Assembly: GCF_000143535.2 (NCBI RefSeq)
Contig: NC_037321.1
Coordinates: forward strand, 1,426,001-1,490,000
Length of the DNA stretch: 64,000 bases
Source of the DNA: Botrytis cinerea B05.10
Taxonomy: Eukaryota > Ascomycota > Leotiomycetes > Helotiales > Sclerotiniaceae
Reading direction: 5' to 3'
The notes under the pieces are model-generated. The model was not told the origin of the DNA. It searched no databases and saw nothing but the letters and a program-made list of their open reading frames with translations. The number at the start of each line of letters is the position of its first letter. Position 1 is the first letter of the stretch. The position numbers were made by a program, and so were the translations under genes. Shown piece after piece: positions 12,391 to 24,158 of the stretch.

Positions 12391-13003
12391 CACATCACAA
12401 CACAACTGCACAAGCACGATATATTCATTTATAAGATCTTTAATTCCAGAGAAACGTATTCTATGTACCACAAACGCAATGACTATGAACAAACAACGAA
12501 AGACAAGTCTAACAAATCCAACAGTTCCATAAAAAGGTCTCTCACGACCGATGATAATGAGTCTCTTTAAGACTACTTAGACAAATAACGCCAGTTTAAT
12601 CCATCCCAATGTTCCATTGTTCTGTTCCATGCACCTCAATAATGCCATGATCCATTCCCATTTTTAATATCCATACAATCCAATTCCGAAACGCCAATTC
12701 ATGAATGCAGCCATCACCATCTACAACCACGCTCAATCCTCTCTATTATCGCCCTTTCTGCAATTATTCAATAAGGAAAGCATACCTGCTTTGATTAAGA
12801 GAGTGCTGCCGTGATGGTCCGGATCAAAGTCCTGGGTAAAAACCAGAGATCCATCAAGGTCAGTCTCTCAAAATCAAAGCAGGTATACTTTCCTTATTGA
12901 ACAAATGCTGTCAGGCCGAGTTCGAGCTGGATTGATTGTGGTGTATCAGGATCCGGACCACGCTATTTACAGCGAAAAAATCAAACACGAGACGAGCCAG
13001 AAT
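12391..13003. other. Intergenic region, 3' side of the RCC1 gene
   Basis: No coding region. It probably holds the 3' UTR and polyadenylation region of the - strand RCC1 gene, and contains the foldback repeat listed at 12767-12901. Confidence 0.5.
12767..12901. repeat. 135-bp foldback (inverted repeat)
   Basis: Arms 12767-12796 and 12872-12901 are 30 bp long with a single mismatch when one is reverse-complemented (core AAGGAAAG / CTTTCCTT, then ACCTGCTTTGATT). Pairing continues imperfectly inward over about 20 more bases. A second pair, TGGTCCGGATC (12815-12825) and its reverse complement at 12950-12960, interlaces with the first. No clear target duplication was seen. It may be a small foldback/MITE or a structured 3' UTR element of the RCC1 transcript. 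Confidence 0.75.
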
Positions 13004-14925
13004 TTAGTTTTCTGGAATGGCAGCCAAGAAGGAGAATTGACCACCTCCTGCTGCCCAGACAAGCTTCTTTCCTTCAATGTTCTTGTTCTCAAGCTCCTCT
13101 GCAATGTAGACATCTTGGTCATCTTCCAAACCAGTCTGTCTGTATGTGTTGAATCCCCATGAATAGTGAGGACTGTGACCATCAGGGCCGAGAACGATAC
13201 TATGGTCACTGCCCATGGCAATGTACGATCCCTTGAATGGGAAGGTGAGAGGTGTCTTGATAATCGATCGTTGGTTACGTTCGTTTCTGATGATGACATC
13301 TTCTGGAAGTGCCTCAACATCATGGCCAGAAAGACCATCTTGGGCTTTGCCGAAGTAGAGAACCTCTCCCTCGTGCGTGAGTGCCAAACTGGAAGCGTTG
13401 CCTGCAGCCATCATCTTGATGTTCTTGTCTTTGAGGATACTGACTTTGGTGGCAGTCGAAGTAACCTCTTCAGTCAAGGTACCATCTTTGCTGAATTGAC
13501 CACATTGACCCATGTTGTTTGCTCCCCAAGAGTAAACGGTACCGTTCTTGTGAATGGCGAAACTATGTTCTGATCCGCAGAAGATATCGACCATGGCCTT
13601 TGGTAGACCAAATTCACGAGGGACAAGAGCATTCAATCTTGAACGTTCAACGATTCTTCGGCCAAGTTGATTATGCTCACCAGCACCCCATGCGAAAACA
13701 GCACCCTTGTTGTTGAGAGCAAGGTAATGGTTGTTGCCAGCGGCAAGCTTAACGATGTTCTTCAAACCAGGAATGAGTATTGGAACCAAGGTCTCCTTGA
13801 CATCTTTGGTGAAGCCCATTGGACCATCAGCGCCCTATTAGGCAGTTAGTATAATTCGAGGAACTTTGTGGTGATTTAACTTACTCTGATTGATCCCCAT
13901 CCGTAAACTAAGCCATCGTTGGTGAGGGCGTAAGTAGCGTTGTCACCAGCAGTGATTTGGGTGAAGATAGTGTCTTCTGGTACATTGGTCAAATCAACTT
14001 CACCAGGTGTTGATTCCAATGGGTTGCGGGCATCTGCGGCGGCTGATTCATCATCCGACTCTGCATCGGCATCTCTCTCAGGTGCAACCCAATCATCAGT
14101 CTTTCTGCCCAATGCTAAACCATCGGCGACACCCCATGTAAGAATCTTGTTGTCTTTGGTAAGAGCAGCTCCATGCATACCACCGGCAACCATTTGAACA
14201 ACACCACGAGCAGTGAGGGCGGGGTTCTTGACTGGTCGATTGATTGTATCTTTCTTGGTTTGAAGACCAAGGCCAAGCTCTCCAGCTTCATTGCAACCAA
14301 AGACATAAATGTCCAAGAGTTGGGTAGGAGCGATGTTGATGATTGTCTTTGGCTTCACAACCTTTGGCTTGACGACCTTTGGCTTGACGACCTTTGGAGC
14401 CTTGGGCTTTGGAGCAGCCTTGGGCTTTTTGACTATGGGAAGAGGCTTCGCAGCTGCTTTGGTGGCAGGCTTCTTGGCGGCAGGAGCGGATTTGGTAACT
14501 TTTGCCTTCTTGGAGGGTTTTGCGACAGGTTCATCGACATCTTCGGTGGATTTGCGCTTGTTTGATTTTGGGGCAGCAGGCTTAGCTGGAGCGGCTTTAG
14601 CGGCAGCGACTTTCTTTGCCATAGCAGCTTTGGTGATAGTTGTCTTCTTAACGGCGACAGATTTAGTCGTAGTAGCAGTCTTCTTAGCTGAAGCTGCTTG
14701 TGCCTTGGCTGTCTTCTTTGCGACCGCGGGAGAGACTTTCTTTTGAGGCGCGACATTTTTTGCGACACCAGCCTTTTTGGGTGCGAGAGCTTTCTTCATG
14801 ACTTTTGAAGTATTTGCCTCGACTTTAGTGTTCTTTGGAGGAGAGGTTTTACGAGATGAAACTCGACTGGGAGGTGTTGGGATCTTCTTTGGTGGCATCT
14901 TGTCGGATGAAGTGATTGTCAACAA
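13004..14925 (-). CDS. RCC1-family Ran guanine-nucleotide exchange factor with a long Lys/Ala/Pro-rich N-terminus
   Basis: Exons 14925-13885 and 13834-13004 on the - strand are joined across a 50-nt intron with donor GTAAGT, branch TACTAAC and acceptor TAATAG; joining gives GWGSIRGADGPMGF. The first ATG gives 623 aa. The ATG nine codons later (14898, MPPKKIPTPPSR) is the more likely start. Residues to about 205 are a histone H1-like tail of Lys, Ala and Pro with a triple VVKPK repeat. About 215 to the end holds RCC1 propeller blades, recognisable from motifs such as FGCNEAGELGLG, VAGGMHGAALT, AWGAGEHNQLGRR, YSWGANNMGQCGQF and AAGNASSLAL. The family (RCC1, yeast Srm1, fission yeast Pim1) loads Ran with GTP on chromatin, driving nuclear transport and spindle assembly. 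The acidic stretch near 280 (ERDADAESDDESAAAD) probably lies in a loop between blades. Confidence 0.92.
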
Positions 14926-17170
14926 GCTTCAAAGATGACGAAAGACGCGATGTACGGTCCTCGAGAATAAATCTTCGAGTGATAGTGGGATTTGAAAAGA
15001 GGATTGATAAGTTTTTTGTACGAGAAAAGTGATTACAACTCGATGCAATTGAAGATTGGAGTAATTGATTGAATCCAATTGAGATTGAAGTGGTTGTTGT
15101 GTATTGAGAATTGTTGTACGGTACGAAGTTGTGTGCGAATAATCAGATTCCGTCGCGTTTCTTTAACCATGAGCTATTGTTTAGACGCGCCATACTATAT
15201 TGGGCTTAGGGGTTTGGGCAGAGAGTACGTACTAGCCGGATTCGACGGCCGAGGGAGCTACCGCCTGCTAGTTTGGAACTAGCGCCATCCTCTGAAGCCC
15301 TGAGTGAAGAATCGCCACAAAGCGACAGCCAAGGTAACAAGTGAACTCAGGGCTAATTCCACAACATGTACTCGAGTGTGTGTGCAATCATTCAGGTCAT
15401 TTTAGTCCACCAGTCCAGTCGTCCGATCGTCCGGCCAGTCAACATTCTGACAGGTGTCACATGACTAATCATAATAGTAACATGCCGACTAGTTCTATCA
15501 ACGAATAACGACGCGACATTTTTAACCCGTGTACTAAGATCACTAGTCACTTTAGTATGAACTTATCAACCCTCTAGAATAACACTCGATGGTACGACAC
15601 CGACAATGTATACCTCATATATATATCTATAACGCCAATAAGTACCATCACATCGGTACAAACGAAATCGTTGGATCCCTTAGATCCAGCTTCCGGAGAA
15701 TTAAAGGGGTAAGTAAGTAAGTAACAATTGACCCAATCTATTCCACAATCCACATGACCACTAGTCCCAAACTTTGGACTCTTTTTGTGCATCAAAGACT
15801 CGTATAACCGTGACACGCCATGGTGGTGCAGTGCAACCATCACTCACGAGTTGATAACTGAGTATCTGTCCATCTTTGCTCGTATGCTTCTAACATCAAT
15901 TGCTGTCATGGAGACTTGATGAAACCATTACTCTGCTAGTTCTCAAGAAGTAGCAAATCAAAGCGCCGTATCCTTTGCACTTCCAAAGAGAGCCTACCTT
16001 GTGCCTCATATATATACAAATTCACGAGCGTGTATGTTATTAGCAATCGATGTTTTAGAGCAGCTGGACTAACAGTCACTCATTGGCCTGAAGTTTTGGT
16101 GTTCCCTCCTAAAGGTCTTCATAAAAACATTTTGCCATTACCCACTTTCATCATCTTGTCACTCATCTATCAATACTCTCAGCACCATAAGAATCTGTAA
16201 CCCCCGATCACTGCAAACTTTCGATCTTGGGTAGCTTAGAAGTATCTGAGCTTTGTGTTAAGTCTATACCGTCTAATCTTTTGATTTTGCATGGAATCAA
16301 TTTTTGTTTATTTTGCCCCGATCGGTCGCGTGGTGGCTTTGTACTCAATTTCGTGTTTGGTTTCCTCCGGACCTCTGTTTTTTGGCTTTAGAGGTTTGGA
16401 AATATCGCTCCAGCTGTAGATAGAGCGATACGGATTTGGATTTGGGTGGTTCGGAGTTCTTGGTCGTCCTTGAAATGGATGCACGATTATGATTATGCTT
16501 TTCAAGGCTATATCAAGTAGCCACGGTACCTTATTGGTTCGTTTTTGCGGTTTAATGATGGATCATAATGCATCATTATTTATGGCTACTCCGTGTGGAA
16601 GGGTCTAAATTGTTGTTACGATGTAATTGAAGATACGCAAGCAATAACTGCACAGCAAATGTTGCAAAACGATAGCCATCAGAGTGTAACGTAACACCGT
16701 GAAGCTATAAACTAGTCTGTATAGACTTCCTTGCCATTTTTCGCATGTTGTTAATCTTCAGTTAATCCACTTTCCTTCAATCAAAAGAAGAGAAGAAGAA
16801 ATCATCCACGATTTTTCAGTCAAATTGGAATAAGTAGAAGTACTTTACATCTCTGAACTTTGTGGAACGTTGATTAGTATGCGCAAACAAATGGCATCAA
16901 ACATACATTTAGGCAAGCTTGATGTACGCAGTAAAAAGTCTAGCAACTTGGCAATTGCCCTGCAACAATGCGCCACAACTTATGCATCTTAGATTCTAGG
17001 CCAATCAAGATCAATTCAAAATCAACTCTCGTGACTTTATGCATAACCCAGCCTCCACTACCCGCGTTTTATAACTACCTGCGTTCCCCATCGCAGTTAG
17101 AAACGAATATTTCTTTACTATTTACTATCTTATTGACATCCACAAACCAACCAGAAGTTCATATTGTGGA
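14926..17170. other. Intergenic region between divergent genes
   Basis: No gene was recognised in about 2.2 kb separating the - strand RCC1 gene from the + strand CorA-like gene. It must hold both promoters. Short frames on both strands have no recognisable domain, and no RNA gene was found by eye. Confidence 0.5.
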
Positions 17171-18893
17171 ATGGCCTCCAAATATCAACCGGACACCCAA
17201 TCAAGTGACCTATCGTGGTTATGTTCTGAAGGGCCATATCTAGAATTTATTGAAAGCCTGAAATCACGAAACCCCTCCATCTATAAGCCAGACCCCAAAA
17301 ATCATAGGATTGGAACCCGACTGGGGACATCAAGATCAGTCGTCCTGAATGTTCGCCCTGATCACACAGTAATATCTAAATACTTCAAAAATGTTTCCGA
17401 ACTCAAAGACCACTTTGCTCAACGAGTGAAAGAAGATGAGAATGGAAAATCAAACACGGGGCAAAGGGTGTATATTCTCGAAGGATTAGATCCACAATTT
17501 ATAGAAGCATATGGGTCATACTTCTTCATGAATCCGACGTTTTTCGTTAGGCAAGGAAGAAATACAGTATGGGATATGCGTGATGTCCAGGAAGAATTTA
17601 GTGATAGCCCGATTTTACCTTCACTGGAGAATCCGGATAAATATTTTCGTCTTAAATATCGTGAAATGAGAAAATTCGGTCCAGATTATGATCACTGGCG
17701 AACGGTTTGTGCGACGAGTGGGTCACATGTTTCGGGAATTGGGTTTGAATATAAACTAGACAGTCTAGCTGCAGTGGAGAGAAAGTGTTCCTTTTGGTTC
17801 AGAGATGCTACTAATAACCAAGGAGGGTGGGATGGTATGTTATAATTTTATCATTTCAATTTGGACATTCACGCGAGTGCTCATGGAATACTAACATCTG
17901 ACTCCTAGCTGTTATTCTCAGCGAGCCACCAGTCCACAAAGTATATCGCGCGAGGAGCCTTTTTCCGCAAGAGATCAAGAGTGAGTTATTTCAAGGTGGT
18001 TATGTCGATTTCATCGACTTTGATGTCTTAATCCGAGGCGGCTTGAATGCGGCATTGCATGGCCCTCCGAGAACCTGTATGTTTGATGATCTATGCTTCT
18101 ACTTCGAGCATCATAGCACAATTCTATTCGAAATGGAAGGAGCCACACCCCCATTAATTGCGTCTGCCTTCCTCAAGAAAATAGTAGCTTCTCATTACAT
18201 CAAAGTGATTGACTATTTCGAAATCATTGTTCAAAGATTGAAAAGGGTAAGTTTTTTCTTCATACCATCTATAACCTGATTTCATAATATTGCTATTATT
18301 GACACTCAACGTAGGCAGAAGGACTACTCTCCCGTAAAACCGACAAGAAAGACTACAACTCCTGGCCAGAACAACGCGAACAATGGTCCAGTCTACAACT
18401 CACCCATCGCTTCCTCTCAGAATACACTTCCGACATCCAATCCATCATTCAAACCTTGAGAATCCCCTCCTCCCCTCTATTCCCCATCCATTACCTCTCC
18501 TCCAACCTCGACTTCCCCTTCATCCACACCTCCCTCTCAAACCTCTACACCCGCGTATCTACAATCATCTCCTCCACCCAAGGACTTTCCTCCATCGTCG
18601 CCAGCGGCGAAGCTCTACACGAAGCACGTCTCTCTGTACGCGAAGCGAAGAATTCGAAAACGCTTACGTTTATTGGGTTGGTTTTTATTCCGTTGGCGTA
18701 TACTAGTGCGCTTTTTAGTATGAGTGGGGAATATCGACCGGGTGGGAGTGCGTTTTGGGTTTATTGGGTTACGTCGCTGCCGATTATGGGGGCAATTTTT
18801 GGTGTGACGTGGGTGATGCGGTTTGAATGGGGGGAGCGGAGTGGGTGGAGCTGGTGGGGGAGAGCGAGGATGAATGGGGATAGGGGAAGTTGA
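17171..18893 (+). CDS. CorA-like metal-ion transporter family protein (526 aa)
   Basis: Exons 17171-17834, 17909-18246 and 18315-18893 join in frame (phase 1, then phase 0) to 526 aa. Donors are GTATGT and GTAAGT; acceptors are CCTAG and CGTAG. The long soluble N-terminal part is of the kind seen in fungal CorA-like proteins. Near the C-terminus two hydrophobic segments occur, about 450-470 (TFIGLVFIPLAYTSALFSM) and about 481-502 (FWVYWVTSLPIMGAIFGVTW), joined by a short loop SGEYRPGG. This two-helix end preceded by a long helix (EALHEARLSVREAKNSKTL) is the CorA/Mrs2/ZntB design. The usual GMN motif is replaced by SMSGE, as in the expanded fungal CorA-like group, so the ion and even transport activity are uncertain. 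A membrane location is inferred from the two segments. The third exon uses C-rich codons, unlike the first two. Confidence 0.85.
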
Positions 18894-19390
18894 GTTGGGG
18901 ATTAGATACCATGGGGTGAAAAGAAGTGATGTACTATATCTTTGCATTTTGAGTTTGGTGTGCGGAAGTTTCTTTTCATATTTTATATTTTCTAGATTAT
19001 TTATTCTCATACTCATTTCGTATGCACGTTCTCTCATTACAAACATCTCATTCTGTAACTGTATCTTCAATAAGATATCAAGAAAAACGAATGCCAATGA
19101 AAAAGATAATTCTCAGCATCCCCTTCCATTCCCATAATCGCTCAGTTCATAACCATAAAAATCAAGGAAACCCGAATTTTCATTCTTCTACTGATAATTG
19201 TATGTATATTACGGGCCCATGATAACCTTAGCGATCATATACACTTCTGTGAATTTATTGTTCCGCTTATCTGTTTGTCTGTCTGTCTATCTGTCTATTT
19301 GTAGTAGAGTGACAGAATAAATTCTCAATATATATATATTATTTTGTTATTTTTATCATCATCATCCCAATCAATCAAATCTCGCAAATA

Positions 19391-19460
19391 CAACATCAAC
19401 ATCAACATCAACATCAACATCAACATCAACATCAACATCAACATCAACATCAACATCAAC
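19391..19460. repeat. Hexanucleotide repeat (ATCAAC)n
   Basis: About eleven near-perfect tandem copies of ATCAAC. A TA dinucleotide run follows at about 19497-19517, and a CATA run at about 19817-19842. Frames through it encode Asn-Ile or Met-Leu repeats and are not taken as genes. Confidence 0.95.
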
Positions 19461-20041
19461 AACAGTATTACACACAATCCATCATCTCTTGAAGCTATAT
19501 ATATATATATATATATACCATCAAATCCCACATTTCCCACCACGCTTTCTACATCTTCCCTACAATAGCGAGGGGTGTTAAAATGTAGGATATCGAGAGG
19601 ATTTTCGATAACTTTTATTTATTTGTAGTGTTCATGATACTCTGGGCTGAAGAAGAGTTTCGTGTAGTTTACAATTTTGACCGCTTTGGACTTGGATTCT
19701 TAAGTGGAGGTGTGGATGGATGGATGGATGAATGAATGGATGGATATGTGTAGATTTCTTTTTTGATTTCGATTTCATTTTGGGTGAAGCGACCTTGTAT
19801 TTATTATGTTATATTATACATACATACATACATACATACATACGTGCTGTGCTGTGCTGTAAATCAAAACAATGGTTTCGAAGATGTCGTTGATTCGTCT
19901 GCTTATACTTGGGGATGGGGGTGTGTAATATGCAATATGCAATATGTGTAAGAATCACATAATTAGCGAGAGCATGAGATACAAAGATAGAGGTGCGGAG
20001 ATCTGTAAATGCAGCTTTATATTTAGGAAGTTGAAATCGGG

Positions 20042-20230
20042 GTATCCAACAGAATAGTCCGGACTGCAGTCCCACAACACAAGGTTTTGAATGTCCAAAA
20101 GCAATTGGAAATCTGAAAAGGATTCAATACTCCAGTCAAATTCGACATCTCAAATGATTCGAATGTTCTAATTGGTTTTGGAGATTGGATAATCTTCATT
20201 GTGGGACTGCAGTCTGCACTATTGGATACA
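20042..20230. repeat. Foldback/MITE-like inverted repeat (about 190 bp)
   Basis: The left arm has GACTGCAGTCCCACAA (20062-20077) and the right arm its reverse complement TTGTGGGACTGCAGTC (about 20199-20214). The arms extend outward (ATAGT, TATCCAA / TTGGATA) and inward (TCCAAAA, CAATT) with scattered mismatches. There is no coding capacity. It is best described as a non-autonomous foldback element. Confidence 0.7.
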
Positions 20231-20539
20231 CGGGTTGGGTTGTTTTCGGGATATATTTGGGGATTTGTGCGGTGTTTTGTGAGCTGCTGGAGTAGATGTA
20301 TATGACTACGGGGATGGGAGGGGAGGGGGGAATATAGCACTGGGGAATAGATATGCTTGCTGGTAAGGGATACTTTTGAGGGTTGGTTGGCATTCATGGT
20401 ATTATAGGATTGGAAGGAGAATTTCTCCGACTTTGCTAATGAGCGCGAATGGTAATGAAGTCAATGACAGACAGACGGTCATCCAATACCCCTTTTCTTG
20501 CTCTTTTTAATTCAAATTCAAATTCATTGATCTTTGCCG

Positions 20540-20758
20540 TCACTCCATAGTCATTTTTTCCTCGAGCAATTTTTCATCAAGTTGGACTTGTAGTTTCGTG
20601 CTCTTATATTTAGTGTTAACACGTGGACTCTGCTCTATTTGGCAGATGAAATCATCCTTCTTCGCTTTAACAATCGTTTTGACAATCTGGATTGGTTCTG
20701 ATGGGTCATCTGTGCTGGCTGGATACATACCTGGATTACCAAGCCCCATCATGAGCAA
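20540..20758 (-). CDS. Doubtful 72-aa hypothetical protein
   Basis: A short - strand frame with protein-like composition (Lys, Glu, Asp, Thr, ending LQVQLDEKLLEEKMTME). No domain, no partner exons and no codon evidence strong enough to call it. It may be a remnant or chance. Confidence 0.15.
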   Translation of the reverse strand: MLMMGLGNPGMYPASTDDPSEPIQIVKTIVKAKKDDFICQIEQSPRVNTKYKSTKLQVQLDEKLLEEKMTME

Positions 20759-21260
20759 TGTTGAATAGCGTTAACGGCACATTATTTCTCGACTCTGTCT
20801 AGACAATTCACCGTGTCGGTATTTTCTACCCGCGTGACTACGGATTGTTCTAGATCGCAATATTGATAGAATTAACAGACATGGCATAAACATTTTGCAC
20901 AAGGATCACAGGGTTCTTCAACAGGTCGTGTTGTTCAAAGAGTTTTTTCATTGCGATTTAAATTAAGATACATAAATTTCAATCTTGTCAAACTTCAAGT
21001 GTTCTCCACCAGTGCCCCCAAGCCAATATTACAACTCATGTACCAGGAATGCGATTCGATCGGTACGGATGCTGGAATAGTTACAGGTGGTTAGCGAAGC
21101 GAAGACGAAGGAGTTCAAGGGGATACTCACGAAATAGATGTGACGCGCGTGCTGGGGCTTTAACACAGGACTTCGAAATGTGCACCGTGGCTTCTCCCCG
21201 TTTCTCCAGTCGTACAAGAGGATCTCTACTGGGAGAGGTGTCCGCGAGCCCGGGGGCACA

Positions 21261-21816
21261 ATTCTAATCAGCCAAGTCGGAAACGATCTTGCTGGATTTG
21301 GAACAGCCCTAAGGCGAACCCCGCGAGATAATCAGAGTATCTATGGATCAAAGCGCTCTGTTCTAATCAGCCAAGTCGGATACCAACTTGTCGGAGTTAA
21401 AATTCTAATCGCCCAAGTTAAAGACAAACTTGCTGGATTTGGAATGAGCTGTTCTAATCAGCCAAGTCGGAAAGCAGAGCCTGTCGGATTTGGAATTCTA
21501 ATCGCCCAAGTTGGAGACAATCTTGTCGGAGTTAGAATTCTAATCGCCCAGGTTAAGTCGGACATGCTGGATTTGGAACGTCTACAAAGATCACAGAACA
21601 ATGATATATCTGGCGTGATTATCCAAAGACGGGGGACCAAGTGTACCGAAACATCGCTCAAGGCAAAGAGAACCAAGGTAAACACATGCTAATCAGCCAA
21701 GTTAAGAACCAGAGCCTGTCGGATTTGGAATCGTAATCGCCCAAGTTGGAGACAATCCTGTCGGAGTTAGGATTTTAATCGCCCAGGTTAGAAAAAAAAG
21801 CTTGCTGGATTTGGAA
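21261..21816 (+). repeat. Array of nine degenerate 42-bp repeats
   Basis: Units start near 21261, 21361, 21402, 21451, 21495, 21537, 21688, 21731 and 21773. A unit has the form TTCTAATCGCCCAAGTTGGA, then GACAATCTTGTCGGAGTTAGA. The unit is a multiple of three, and an open frame (21180-21692) reads 14-residue repeats such as ILIAQVGDNLVGVR and ILISQVGNDLAGFG. The trio at 21451-21577 matches the trio at 21688-21816 unit for unit, so a three-unit block was duplicated. It is either a minisatellite or a relic of a repeat-protein gene. Confidence 0.85.
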
Positions 21817-22587
21817 TGTGGCACTCGAGGTACCATTGAAAGAGACAATAGAATGGGCAAAGCGAGGTCCACGGACTTGGTAATCGGTCTTGGGGTTGAG
21901 AAGAAGAAAGGAAAGGAAAGGAAATGAAATGAGTGCGAGGTGCGACTTTATAGCAATTCTGCAGAGAGACCAGAGGAAGCCAGTTAGTGCAAATAGGACA
22001 CACTTGGCTTATTTGGGAATAGATTAGGTTCGTAATGCGATTTGAAGGGATCGATGATGAGCCAAAGGTAACTTTTTGACTAATAAGCTATCTCCTAGTA
22101 AGCTTTCCAATACCTCCAGGACTAACTTGACTACCAAGTCCGTTTATAAGAATTCGTGCGAAAGTCTCTTAGTAATGGGTAACTTCTTTGGACTTATTGG
22201 TTAGTATCTAGTACACGTTGCCAATGTAGCGTAGTCATAAAGATCGAACCTTCCCGGAAGCCAGATATAGAAGTGTCGATTGAGTGATATCGTCACATAC
22301 CCTATTAGAGCGAAAGTATAAATGTTGACTGAAAATCAGGATGGAACGGTCAGTTGCAGCACACTAAGTTGTTAATTTTATTCTTCAAGCAAAGCTTCAC
22401 TGTGCTGGTTTTTCAAGTCACTTAACTACTCCGCCATCAGCAAAGTCAGCTTACTTGAAAAGATCTCTTCAGTTGACGATCCAGACGTAGAAAGAATTGG
22501 TACGATTAAGATCCAGACTTGCACAATCTCTCTGGAAGATGATGTACTGGTGAATACTAAGTGGGCCTTTCCATTCTCCTTTTTCTA

Positions 22588-22859
22588 CCCGACCTCACCC
22601 TAGGACGGAAAACCCAGGACATCAAAAAATGGTATCATTTTCAATATTCTTTTTCAAATCAACAACTAATGTTTTCGATTTTGAATTGAGAATGAAATAC
22701 TAACAGCTTATGCTTTATAACATGTTTCCATCTTGTTCAATCTATAAATCGTTTTCAAATTTTTATTGAATTTTAGAAGAACAGTGTCTTGAAAAGAGTC
22801 TTGATTTTGGCGGGTTTGGTTTAGTATCCCGGTTTTCCGTCCAAGGGGAGCCGACCTGA
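22588..22859. repeat. 272-bp MITE-like element with inverted ends
   Basis: The ends GGACGGAAAACC (22602-22613) and GGTTTTCCGTCC (22831-22842) are perfect inverted repeats. They sit in imperfect terminal repeats of about 35 bp (CCGACCTCACCCTA... against CAGGTCGGCTCCCCTT...). CTA flanks both sides (22585-22587 and 22860-22862), a candidate 2-3-bp target duplication. The AT-rich interior has no gene. Confidence 0.65.
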
Positions 22860-24158
22860 CTAGCGATCTGACACTCCTTCTAGTGCGGGGAAACAAATTA
22901 AACTTCATGCTAATGGAACGTTAGGGCGAAATTTGTTCACGTCAAAATCAACAATTTCAATGCTACCATTAGTCAACCACAGTTGAAGATATGGATAGCA
23001 TTAATGAAGACAAAAGCTTGTTTTTATTCAAAACATCATTCAAAATAACACCCAAAACAATTTTTCCAACATAATCGTCATGGGAGAATCGTTTCCTAAG
23101 AACCGTTTTGCTGATGATCAGATGCTGTCTGTCCTTCTGCTTGCAGACAGTTAGAGTCACTTACTTTTTTTTCGTGTGCGTTGATTGGGTGAACTACAAG
23201 AGAAGAGGTTCTTGGCAGAAGAATTTTGCAGTATCTGTCAATACAATCATAAATCGACTATTTTGGTTCACTCAATCTAAGCTTTTCTCCTCTTGAACCT
23301 ATTTCCGTGCCAATACGGAAGTATCGGGAATTTAAGCACATATCTGAACAGGAACACGGCTCACTTTGCCGAATCATCCCATGATGCACCTCGCTCAAAG
23401 TTTCCATCGGGATGTAGGTGAGTCAACTAATGCTCAAGAAGGAATAGTCTCTATACTCTCCACACGAAAGAGCTTGAGGCTTCGAAGACACTTGATTATC
23501 AAAAGCACTTACCTTTGTAGTACAGAAAATGTGGAAAATACCAACGAAAAAAACTTTACTGTGGAGCGACTTCCATATCCAAGTGCTATATACTTACTAC
23601 ATCATGTACTAACAAAGGGAAACTTATTGGTTCTTGACTCGTTGGCTGTACCATCAGTAGAGCCTCAAAACTTAGACCACCACCACTACCTCTGACCACA
23701 ATGCAAAGATTTGTAATCCATCACTATTGCTACAGTGCCGGAGGCCGTAGAATGTGATGAACTGTGAACCATAATAGCGAAGGTTTCAGCCGTAGACAAG
23801 TCGGTTGGGCTATCAGAACAGCCCAAATTCTGATTTTACTCCTATGGGGGCTTTGTAATTTGCCGTGTTTGTTACGGTCATCTAGACCGTAGTTATTGTA
23901 CGCTTTAATGACTGGCAGAATGTATGATTATTACATATAGATCTTCCATGTTAAAAGGAAAATCTTTTACATTGTTTTCCTGTCTCTTTACAATAACTTC
24001 GCACTACTTCTTGACATCAACGAATCTTCAATTACAAAAGAATCTGAAACTTTACAAAAGTCTATAAACATCTCCATTCAAACTCAAATATTTTGACTTA
24101 CCTTTTCAACATACCAATAAATTCAAGAAATCTATAAGCCAACAGGTAACAATTTGAG

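Larger units (their letters stand above)
18894..24158. other. 5.3-kb intergenic region with repeats and no convincing gene
   Basis: Apart from the listed repeats and one doubtful small frame, nothing could be supported. The region contains microsatellites at 19391-19460 and 19809-19843, two foldback elements (20042-20230 and 22588-22859) and a tandem array (21261-21816). Other open frames are short and lack domains. Its base composition is normal, unlike the RIP-affected DNA further right. Confidence 0.5.

Noticed and set aside
14173..14746. Long + strand frames opposite the RCC1 gene (Phe/Leu/Ala-rich)
   Set aside because: They are antisense shadows of the Lys/Ala/Pro-rich RCC1 tail.
19391..19460. 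Possible CRISPR-like or telomere-like array
   Set aside because: The ATCAAC units are contiguous without spacers, internal to the chromosome, and a plain microsatellite.
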